NCBI GenBank assembly: GCA_003151275.1
Contig: PLXC01000099.1
Location: forward strand, 1 to 61,832
DNA length: 61,832 nucleotides
Direction: 5' to 3'
From: Candidatus Melainabacteria bacterium
Lineage (GTDB): Bacteria; Cyanobacteriota; Vampirovibrionia; Obscuribacterales; Obscuribacteraceae
How positions within the stretch are numbered: position 1 is the stretch's first letter; each line of letters begins with the position of its first letter. Shown here in pieces: positions 26,465-33,854 of this stretch. Made by a program: the position numbers and the translations under genes. The notes beneath the pieces are model-generated. The model ran no database searches. It was not told where the DNA came from and worked only from the letters and a program-made list of their open reading frames with translations.

Positions 26465-27940
26465 ATGAAGTTGACACTATTGCACAAAGGATTACTGCTC
26501 GTAAGTATTCCTCTATGCTTCGAGATAACGATATTCGGCGCCTTGCTGAACATGCAAGATCAAATCGAACTTGAGACGGCGCGCATCAACCGCAACAAAA
26601 AAATCACCGATGAAATTAACGGAGTTGTTCACGACGTTATCGCCATTAGTGATTCATTCGAAGCCTCTCCTTCAGACGCCTTTCGCGAGCGCGGCATTGT
26701 TGAGAGAATAATCGCTATCAGGAGCAAGATGTTGAATGTTGTGGAAAGGTTCAAGCAGATTAGGCTTCTGGCTCAAGACGATCCCATATTACTTGCGAAG
26801 CTCGCGACGTGCAGTCGTAACATGCTCGTTGCTAGAGCCGATCTCATGGACTTCGGACGACAAATTCAGGAGAGTCCCTCAGATAAAGACATGTCACACA
26901 CCTTAAATTACTACCGAAAGAAGATCAGTCGCGATTTCCACGATATCCTGGAAAGCGGAATACTCGAATTAGGTGAGATCAGCAAGCGTGGCACTGATGA
27001 CGTTACCAGCCGCAAAATCAGGGAGCGGATCAGACTCCTCCTCAAATGTGCGCTCGGATTTAGCGTTTTATTCGCACTTTTTTGTGCAACCATGTTTAGC
27101 AAGCAACTGGCGAGCAGGTTGTCGCAGGTTGGTGAGAATGCCGACAAACTGGCTAAGGGTGAACCTCTGGCGGCACCTTTAGGAGGAACTGATGAAGTTG
27201 CCGAACTCGATAATCATTTGCACTATGCAGCCGATCTGATTGAAGCCTCAAAGCGAATGAAGCAAGAGGTAACAGCGATGATTACTCACGACTTAAAAAC
27301 GCCTTTGCAATCAGTTCGCAGCTATCTAGAGATGCTTGAATCCGGATTGTTCGGTGAACTAAATGAGCAAGGCACTCGTTTACTTGCCACCACGGAGAGT
27401 GCCTCAAAGCATATGGTTGGGCTAATCGACAGCGTACTTCAGTTAGAAAAGATGCGCACCGGAAACATTCAACTGCAAAGAGCGCTCGTAGAAGTGGCGC
27501 CAATTATGGACAAATGTCTTGACTCGGTACACGCTTTTGCCGAATCCAAAAAGATTACTATCGTCACCGACTACACAAGCGATCACTGCGATGTAAGTGG
27601 TGATGCGTTCTGGTTGCAGGAGGTGTTCGTCAACATATTGTCGAACGGGCTTAAATATGCTCCTGAAAAATCGACTCTTTCCATAACGACTCGCAAATCT
27701 GGTAGAAACGTCGAAATTGCTATCGCAGACCAAGGTCCTGGTATTTCTGAGGAGGAGCAAAAGCTAATTTTTGAGCGATTTCACCGCGTCCAAGCGACAG
27801 CGAACATCTCAGGTACAGGGTTGGGGCTTCCGATTGCCAAGGAATTGGTCGAATTACATAATGGCTCAATTAAGGTTGAAAGTGTTATCGGTAAGGGAAG
27901 TACTTTTATAATAAGTCTGCCGATATGGCGACCAGCATAA
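26465..27940 (+). CDS. Membrane histidine kinase
   Basis: 491 aa sensor kinase. N-terminal membrane anchor (residues 8-28), a long all-helical extracytoplasmic segment (about 30-195, CHASE3/four-helix-like), second membrane helix (CALGFSVLFALFCATMF), HAMP-like linker (ADKLAKGEPL...GGTDEVAELD), phospho-acceptor His 275 in ITHDLKTPL, N box (NILSNGLKYAP), G1 (DQGPGIS) and G2 (GTGLGL). No Shine-Dalgarno is obvious. It is followed after 77 bp by an OmpR-type regulator, its probable partner. Same overall design and size as the kinase at 56207. Confidence 0.9.
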   Translation: MKLTLLHKGLLLVSIPLCFEITIFGALLNMQDQIELETARINRNKKITDEINGVVHDVIAISDSFEASPSDAFRERGIVERIIAIRSKMLNVVERFKQIRLLAQDDPILLAKLATCSRNMLVARADLMDFGRQIQESPSDKDMSHTLNYYRKKISRDFHDILESGILELGEISKRGTDDVTSRKIRERIRLLLKCALGFSVLFALFCATMFSKQLASRLSQVGENADKLAKGEPLAAPLGGTDEVAELDNHLHYAADLIEASKRMKQEVTAMITHDLKTPLQSVRSYLEMLESGLFGELNEQGTRLLATTESASKHMVGLIDSVLQLEKMRTGNIQLQRALVEVAPIMDKCLDSVHAFAESKKITIVTDYTSDHCDVSGDAFWLQEVFVNILSNGLKYAPEKSTLSITTRKSGRNVEIAIADQGPGISEEEQKLIFERFHRVQATANISGTGLGLPIAKELVELHNGSIKVESVIGKGSTFIISLPIWRPA

Positions 27941-28017
27941 TCAAGGTCTATCGGAACATTTTCCAGAATCGACCGACGGACTGAATTCCTTCTTAAATCA
28001 ATGATGAAGAGTACCTA

Positions 28018-28695
28018 GTGGCCAAAATACTGATAGTTGAAGACGATGAGCACGCGGCGGATATGGTTGCAACGTGGCTAAAAGCTGAACGCCATAATGT
28101 AGAAGTGGCAAATACTGGCACCGAGGGACTCGAGCATCTGCTCATGATGGAGTACGACATCGTATTGCTGGATTGGGACTTGCCTGGCATCTCTGGGTTT
28201 GAGATCTTGAAACAATTTCGGGCGAACGGACACACGACCCCTGTAATCATGTTGACCGGGAAATCGAAAATCGAAGATAAGGAAGATGGGCTGGACAGTG
28301 GCGCCGACGATTATCTAACGAAGCCCTATTCCCTTAAAGAGCTTTCTGCCAGGATTCGCGCCCAGCTGCGGCGAGAGTCTAGGCAGGCGACGAATCAATT
28401 GGAATTAAGAGACATAGTAATGATTCCAGACGAAATGCGAGTCACTCGCGACGGGCAGGAAATTGTTCTGCTTCCAAAGGAATTTAGTTTACTGGAATTT
28501 TTCATGCGCAATCCCGATCGAGTCTTCAGTGCAGAGGCAGTCATGATCAGGGTTTGGAGTTCTGAAAGTGAGCCTTCCACCGATGCTTTTCGAAGCACGC
28601 TGAAGCGATTACGACAAAAACTAGACGTGTCGGAGAATCAAAGCGCATTGATAGAAACTGTTCACGGCGCTGGCTACCGATTCAATTCTAAGTAG
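28018..28695 (+). CDS. OmpR/PhoB-family response regulator
   Basis: 225 aa. Receiver domain with Asp 52 in LLDWDLPG and Lys in LTKPYS; DEHAAD gives the acidic pocket. C-terminal winged helix with the typical RVFSAEAVMIRVW and STDAFRSTLKRLRQKL, VHGAGYRF. GTG start 28018. It lies 77 bp after the histidine kinase. A row of four heptads with 11-bp period is placed 117-156 bp after its stop, in front of the next gene, which is the expected binding architecture for this class of regulator. Confidence 0.92.
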   Translation: MAKILIVEDDEHAADMVATWLKAERHNVEVANTGTEGLEHLLMMEYDIVLLDWDLPGISGFEILKQFRANGHTTPVIMLTGKSKIEDKEDGLDSGADDYLTKPYSLKELSARIRAQLRRESRQATNQLELRDIVMIPDEMRVTRDGQEIVLLPKEFSLLEFFMRNPDRVFSAEAVMIRVWSSESEPSTDAFRSTLKRLRQKLDVSENQSALIETVHGAGYRFNSK

Positions 28696-28811
28696 AAATA
28701 TCGACAAAGTCTGCTTCGCTGGAGCAAGGAACTTGTTGACTTGGAAGGAATATCAGCTGCTTCCGGCTCACCAGCGCCCGGATTTCCAAATTTGGCGACA
28801 AGTTTGCGTTG

Positions 28812-28867
28812 CTGACACACCGATGACACACCGCTGACATTTCTCCGATACACCTCAGCCCTAAGAT
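28812..28867 (+). promoter_or_regulatory. PhoB-box-like promoter with four direct heptads
   Basis: Heptads at 28812 (CTGACAC), 28823 (ATGACAC), 28834 (CTGACAT) and 28845 (CCGATAC) repeat every 11 bp; the first two 4-bp spacers are both ACCG. Exactly 10 bp separate the last heptad from TAAGAT at 28862-28867, the distance seen in PhoB-activated promoters, where the heptads take the place of a -35 box. Transcription would start near 28874, about 145 nt before the gene at 29019. Confidence 0.75.
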
Positions 28868-29018
28868 ATGTAGCAAGCGGAACGGGGCATCAACTTTATC
28901 CCAGATGCATCGAAGACCTAAGTTACTAAACATCCCGGTAGATACGCAGATCAGACGCTGAACACTTCCAAAGTGCCTCTAAGTCAGATTCTCGCGCGTC
29001 ACCACTTAGGAGAATGCA

Positions 29019-30692
29019 ATGTCATTAGATCAAACATCAACAAGAAGTGACGTTCAAGACATCCACGGCAACGACAGCGCCAGCAGAATTTTGTCGGAAC
29101 AACATAACAGTAGTTTCAGTGGTACCGACCATCGAGCTACCAGTGCTGCGGATTCAGCTGCGATGGTGTCATCGTCAACACTTCCTAATTTACAAATTGA
29201 TGGACATGACTCAGGCGATTCCAGCTCACACGAAAATGGTTTTAGCCACTGGCTCCATAATGCAGAGACTGTCGCTTCGGATTTGGGAGCTGGCGCATGG
29301 AACGAAATAACTCATCATCCTGATCAGGTTCTGGAAGCTGCAGCCGTTGGACTTGCCGCCGGAGTCGCCGTTACTGCCGCGGCAGTTTTGATCGGACCTG
29401 AGGTGCTCTTCGGAGCTGCAGTTGTTGGAGCTGCTGGAGCCCTTTATGGCGCGTATCAAATAGGTGCCCATGCCGCTGGTTGGACTCACGATGCAGATGT
29501 GGTCACAAATGCGCAGGACTACAGTGCGTCCGATGTGGCCGAGGCGCACACCGATTTGCAGAATGTCGGCGCCACGGGCACAGTAATAGGCGCTGGAGTA
29601 ATTGGCGCTCTGGCTGCTGGACCTGTTGCTTCTGCTGCTAGTGACGTAATCGGTAGTTTGACCAGCGGAAGCGTCTCTGCTGACGAGGCAAGTGCAAGCA
29701 GCATTCTCAACGATGCTGTTTCAAGCGGACGGACCGCAACTTCCGCACCTATCGCAGCCGCCGATGCTCCTGTACCTGTCGCAGCAACCGATGTGAGTTC
29801 CAGCGCAACGAGTGCAGTCGCTGATAGTACTAGCAGTGTTGTTGCCTCTGATGCCAGCTCTGTTGGTTCAGACGCAGCCAGTGCCGACACGACTTTGGCG
29901 TCAACCGCTGCTAAGCCGCTTGGTGAGGGTCTCGGCACGGTAAATGCGGATGGCGTTCGTGTCTTAGATGCACCTCAGACAGAACAACTTTATGCCACCG
30001 CGAGCAATACCAACGGAGAACTACAGTTCGCAAAACCGGATCTACCGCCTGGAGCTCCTAAATACTACCAGGCAGAGGCACAGCAAGTCAGTCTCAGCGA
30101 ATATCCTGAGGGACTCAGAGTCGGCACCACAGAGTCCCCACTAAATGCAGCGAACGATATTACCCTGGCTAACGGTGACACAATTCCTCAAGGAAAGCTG
30201 CCCACAGGTGTGCAGATATCCGGAGATACCATTCATACGCCACCAGAAGGAGTTAGACTCGCCAATGGAACCATGCTCACAGACGGAATGAAACTGCCTG
30301 ATGGAACGAATCTCACAGGTGGACAGAACGTCAGCAATAGCGATTGGGTGATTACTCGTAGCACCACCGTTGATGGCAAGCCGGCTTATGACGTGACTAC
30401 TCCGCATGATGACGCGTTCCAAGCTAGATGGAAACCTGTGCCGGGACAACCAGGACAGTTTTCACCAAGATCCGTTCCCACAAATATGACCTATCTGCCA
30501 GCCGGCAAGTATCAAATCCCAACTTCATGGGGCACCGCATCTGGTGAAGGTCCAGCTTTCCTCGCTCAATATGGACCTGGTGACTACAACATCATCACTT
30601 TGAAAGATGCAGTCGAAACTGGTTATATCGCCAATCCGACAAATGACGCCTCCCGGGCGTTTGTTGCCAACCTGCCCGATACTGTCAAATGA
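29019..30692 (+). CDS. Large glycine-zipper, Ser/Ala-rich protein of unknown function
   Basis: 557 aa. Hydrophilic Ser/His-rich N-terminus (1-75), a segment HNAETVASDLGAGAWNEITHHP followed by a long Ala/Gly membrane-active stretch (about 105-150, VGLAAGVAVTAAAVLIG and VVGAAGALYGAYQIG), a second Ala/Gly stretch around 185-210, a low-complexity Ala/Ser/Asp linker (215-305), and a C-terminal region with short repeating turns (LANGDTIPQG, LANGTMLTDG, LPDGTNLTGG) ending in PGDYNIITLKDAV. No signal peptide, no enzyme motif recognised. AGGAGA upstream of the ATG. Likely regulated by the response regulator through the heptads upstream (inference). Resembles a membrane-inserting surface or effector-type protein only in outline. 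Confidence 0.7.
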   Translation: MSLDQTSTRSDVQDIHGNDSASRILSEQHNSSFSGTDHRATSAADSAAMVSSSTLPNLQIDGHDSGDSSSHENGFSHWLHNAETVASDLGAGAWNEITHHPDQVLEAAAVGLAAGVAVTAAAVLIGPEVLFGAAVVGAAGALYGAYQIGAHAAGWTHDADVVTNAQDYSASDVAEAHTDLQNVGATGTVIGAGVIGALAAGPVASAASDVIGSLTSGSVSADEASASSILNDAVSSGRTATSAPIAAADAPVPVAATDVSSSATSAVADSTSSVVASDASSVGSDAASADTTLASTAAKPLGEGLGTVNADGVRVLDAPQTEQLYATASNTNGELQFAKPDLPPGAPKYYQAEAQQVSLSEYPEGLRVGTTESPLNAANDITLANGDTIPQGKLPTGVQISGDTIHTPPEGVRLANGTMLTDGMKLPDGTNLTGGQNVSNSDWVITRSTTVDGKPAYDVTTPHDDAFQARWKPVPGQPGQFSPRSVPTNMTYLPAGKYQIPTSWGTASGEGPAFLAQYGPGDYNIITLKDAVETGYIANPTNDASRAFVANLPDTVK

Positions 30693-30721
30693 TGACAAAT
30701 GGGTTCGTTGCCAGCGTAAAC

Positions 30722-30750
30722 TGTCGTTGATCGAGTGCAGTCGATCGACA
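30722..30750. terminator. Hairpin between convergent genes
   Basis: GATCGA (30728-30733) pairs with TCGATC (30740-30745) and the stem continues with TGTC and GACA after a small bulge. It lies between the stops of the genes at 30692 and 30800; there is no U-tract, so the terminator call is tentative. Confidence 0.45.
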
Positions 30751-30799
30751 AAGCGAAGGGGAGCGATAATAGTTATGGAATCGCCAACCCTCGATCAAA

Positions 30800-33121
30800 T
30801 TAGTAAAACCAATATATGTAAGTTGCTTCCGTGGCAACCACATTGCAGTCTTTCTTGTGGTCGCTGAAATCTTTAACTCCCGGTGCAGTCAATTTTAAGC
30901 AATTGGCGATTACTAGATTGTTCAGATGCTTGCTGCTGAGAAGTTTATGCAAGCCGGTATCTGTAATTCCAGTGCCAGTTAAATTGAGCGCCTGCAATGC
31001 ATCCATTTGACTAATTGTCTCTAGTCCGGCATCAGTGATTTGATCGTTTTTCAGGTTCAGTTCCCTCAACTTTGACAGCTTGGCCAAATGAAGCAGAGTA
31101 GCGTCACTGATCTTGGTCGATTCAAGATTCAGTCTATCTAGCTTGGTCAATTTCGCTAATACTGCAGTGCCGCCGTCTGTGATGGGATTCTCAGCGACAC
31201 CCAAGCTGTCCAACAAAGGGAAACGCGCGAGATATCCCATTCCCTTATTGGTTATGGACGTTTTGGATAAGTCCAGCGACGTGAGTTCTGGAGCATGCTT
31301 CAGTTTCGCCAATCCTTCGTCCGAAACTTTTGTGTCACGTACCAGCAGTTCAGTCAGGGAGTTCATATTCGACAAAGCGCCCATACCTTTGTCACCAAAT
31401 TTGGTTCTTGAGGCGAAAAGTTTTTTTAGCGAGATTCGGCGCAGGCTTTCGAATCCCCTATCGGTGACGGCCGTCGAGTTTAGAGAAAGCTCTTTGAGCC
31501 TCGGCATGCTACCTACGCTTTCCAAAGTTTTATCTGCAACGTCCTTGCAGTCGTTTAAATAAATGCCCCAGATGTTGGTTAATTTGGTCAAATAGCCAAT
31601 TGCATTGTCTGAGATTTTTGTATTGCATAAACTAAGTTTTTCCAGCTTATCCAAAGTGGCGATGGCCACCGCGAGAGCTTGATCACGAACATAGGTGTCA
31701 TCGAGATAAAGTCTCTTCAACGTCCTTTGATTCCGGAGAAATTGACATCCCACATCTCCGACTTGTGCTTTATTTAAATCCAACTCTTCCAAACCCAAAT
31801 CAACATTGAGGCGCTGTCGAAGCATCGGATCGTCGATCATATTCTTCTTTGATTTGAGCAGAGTCTCGATGTTATTGGACACGATCTGTTGGTCATGTTT
31901 TGCTTCTATCGAGCTCAAAACGGCAGTCTTTTTAATCGCATCCACTTGTGCCGCTGTGACAGTGTTCTCATGTTTGGATATACTCTGCCACCATACTCTG
32001 AAACCAAAAGCGACAACGAGAAAGGCTATCGCAGCGCCATAGACGAATTTAGGAATTATCGGTGTCTTCCTAGTTTTAGTGCGGGATTTTCCCCGTGAAA
32101 CATTGCTCGAATTTAGTTGAATGCCCATCAAGGCCATTTCCAAATCTTGCATCGTTTGATATCGATCATCAGGATCCTTTGCAAGGGCTTTAGCGATAAC
32201 GTTCTCCAACTCCACGGGGAATTGCTTGTCGGGGCTCGCCTCTGCAAGTGAAACGGGAATCTCGCTCATTTGCAGCATCAAGGTATCAACGATGGTGGCA
32301 CCCCTAAACGGGGTTCGACCGGTCAACGTTTCATACATCACGCAACCCAAAGAATATATATCGGTGCGAGCATCGACTTCAGAGCCGCGACACTGCTCTG
32401 GACTCATGTAAAGCGGGCTACCAAAGAGTTCTCCAGTGTGAGTCAGATGTCCATCATCATCAGCGCCTTCCTCTTTATCCAAAAGTTTAGCGATACCAAA
32501 ATCTACAATGCGAGCATCTTCGAAATTCCCGTCTTGATTGGAAATCATAATATTGCTCGGTTTCAAATCCCGATGTAATACACCAACCTGATGCGCGTGG
32601 TCTAAAGCGTCGCACAACTGAATGAATCGGTGCAAACTTGCTTCCAACGACAATCCGTTTGTCTCCTTGATCACGTCGCCTAAAGTTTTACCTTCGATAA
32701 AGTCCATCACCATATAAGGTTGTCCGTGCTCGGACACGCCAAAGTCATGCACGGCTATGATGTTTGGATGCCTCAAACTCATGATCGCCTTGGCTTCTTG
32801 TTGAAAGCGCCTCAACGATTGGTCAGTCATTAAAAGTGAGTGCAACATTTTTATCGCAACAACGTGGCCATTTTGACGCTGACGAGCCTTGTAGATGACA
32901 CTCATTCCACCCCAGCCTGTTACCGACACAAACTCATATGTGTCCGCGAGGATTTTTCCAGGCGCTTCAAAGATTGCAGTGCCATCGACGGGACAGACCA
33001 TCGTGTTATCGGTAACAGTTAAACCGCATTTCGGGCAAGTGCGCGTTTTAGCAGGGGAACGCGCCTGACCAGTGGAGGTCGTGGAGATAATTGTATTGTC
33101 GTCGTCCTGGGAGCTAGACAT
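30800..33121 (-). CDS. Ser/Thr protein kinase with zinc ribbon and LRR domain
   Basis: 773 aa. A short zinc-ribbon-like segment with Cys 29, 32 and 43 (CPKCG, CPVDG) precedes a complete Hanks-type kinase: glycine loop GWGGMSVIYKA, catalytic Lys 91, HRDLKPSN with Asp 185, DFG at 207, MSPEQ. One membrane helix (about residues 355-373) separates it from a C-terminal leucine-rich-repeat array (about 430-760) of the cysteine-containing/RNI-like spacing (LTSLDLSKTSITNKGM). So the kinase is inside and the LRR outside the cytoplasmic membrane, a receptor-kinase layout. No phosphatase is adjacent. A similar kinase with TPRs follows on the same strand at 33855. Confidence 0.92.
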   Translation of the reverse strand: MSSSQDDDNTIISTTSTGQARSPAKTRTCPKCGLTVTDNTMVCPVDGTAIFEAPGKILADTYEFVSVTGWGGMSVIYKARQRQNGHVVAIKMLHSLLMTDQSLRRFQQEAKAIMSLRHPNIIAVHDFGVSEHGQPYMVMDFIEGKTLGDVIKETNGLSLEASLHRFIQLCDALDHAHQVGVLHRDLKPSNIMISNQDGNFEDARIVDFGIAKLLDKEEGADDDGHLTHTGELFGSPLYMSPEQCRGSEVDARTDIYSLGCVMYETLTGRTPFRGATIVDTLMLQMSEIPVSLAEASPDKQFPVELENVIAKALAKDPDDRYQTMQDLEMALMGIQLNSSNVSRGKSRTKTRKTPIIPKFVYGAAIAFLVVAFGFRVWWQSISKHENTVTAAQVDAIKKTAVLSSIEAKHDQQIVSNNIETLLKSKKNMIDDPMLRQRLNVDLGLEELDLNKAQVGDVGCQFLRNQRTLKRLYLDDTYVRDQALAVAIATLDKLEKLSLCNTKISDNAIGYLTKLTNIWGIYLNDCKDVADKTLESVGSMPRLKELSLNSTAVTDRGFESLRRISLKKLFASRTKFGDKGMGALSNMNSLTELLVRDTKVSDEGLAKLKHAPELTSLDLSKTSITNKGMGYLARFPLLDSLGVAENPITDGGTAVLAKLTKLDRLNLESTKISDATLLHLAKLSKLRELNLKNDQITDAGLETISQMDALQALNLTGTGITDTGLHKLLSSKHLNNLVIANCLKLTAPGVKDFSDHKKDCNVVATEATYIYWFY

Positions 33122-33130
33122 GGTTGCCTA

Positions 33131-33160
33131 CCTGGGAGCGCCGGCATCCTTGCCGGCATC
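33131..33160. repeat. REP-like palindromic element, copy 1
   Basis: CCTGGGAGCGCCGGCATCCT followed by TGCCGGCATC. GCCGGCA-TCCT-TGCCGGC forms a perfect hairpin. Related copies lie at 54819 and 56119, and its core occurs inside the gene at 25039. Confidence 0.7.
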
Positions 33161-33411
33161 TAGCTGAATGACAAGGCTCGTTATTATCCTTCTTCCCCGT
33201 TGGAGCACTGAATCCATTGCCCCTTTGGACCACTTAACACAGCGGTTTCGTTTGAGTAAAAAATCATTTAATTTCGGGAACTAATTAACAGGACGGAAGG
33301 TCAGGGGGTAAGCGGAGCAGTTCGCCCAGCATGCACATGTGAAGTCAAGTACATACTGGGCTACTCGCGACTGATTTACTTGGGAGTTACTACAAAAAAA
33401 CGGGGTTTCAA

Positions 33412-33696
33412 ATGAAAAAGACTATTGCTGCAATGGCGCTGGCAACTCTTACATTCGGTGTACTTCAACAACCAGTGAAAGCTGATCAAGACGATTGGTT
33501 CAAACGACATGATCGCAACAACGATCAACGTTGGAACTACAACGAGTTCAAGAATGCGAATCGTTATTATTACAAAAACCATCACGATGATAATCGATGG
33601 AACAATAAGGAAGTTCGCGAACATTGGAATGGCATTCACAAAGATGGCTATGTAACCCGTGAGCAAGTTCACGAACTGCATCATTGGGATAATTAA
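33412..33696 (+). CDS. Small secreted EF-hand protein
   Basis: 94 aa, precursor with signal peptide (MKKTIAAMALATLTFGVLQQPVKA). The mature ~70 residues are very rich in Asn, Asp, His, Trp and Tyr. DRNNDQRWNYNEF matches the 12-residue EF-hand loop (Asp 1, Asn 3, Asp 5, Arg 7, Asn 9, Glu 12), and a second, weaker half-site is KDGYVTREQV. Probably binds Ca2+ outside the membrane. Placed between the two receptor-type kinases but on the opposite strand. Confidence 0.7.
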   Translation: MKKTIAAMALATLTFGVLQQPVKADQDDWFKRHDRNNDQRWNYNEFKNANRYYYKNHHDDNRWNNKEVREHWNGIHKDGYVTREQVHELHHWDN

Positions 33697-33769
33697 TCGC
33701 CGACCAACGCCCTTCCGTCCCCCGAACTAGGGTAGATCGGCTGAGGCAAGTTGGCCCCATGAAATTCTA

Positions 33770-33813
33770 CGACCCAAAATTCTCCGAATAAATCCGGAAA
33801 ATTTTGGGCGTCG
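33770..33813. terminator. Strong bidirectional hairpin
   Basis: CCCAAAATT (33773-33781) pairs with AATTTTGGG (33800-33808), the stem being extended by CGA/TCG outside and CCG/CGG inside. It lies between the convergent EF-hand gene and TPR kinase gene and can serve both. Confidence 0.65.
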
Positions 33814-33854
33814 GATTATTTGTGCAAGCTGCTTCGCGCATCTTCGATGTCGAA

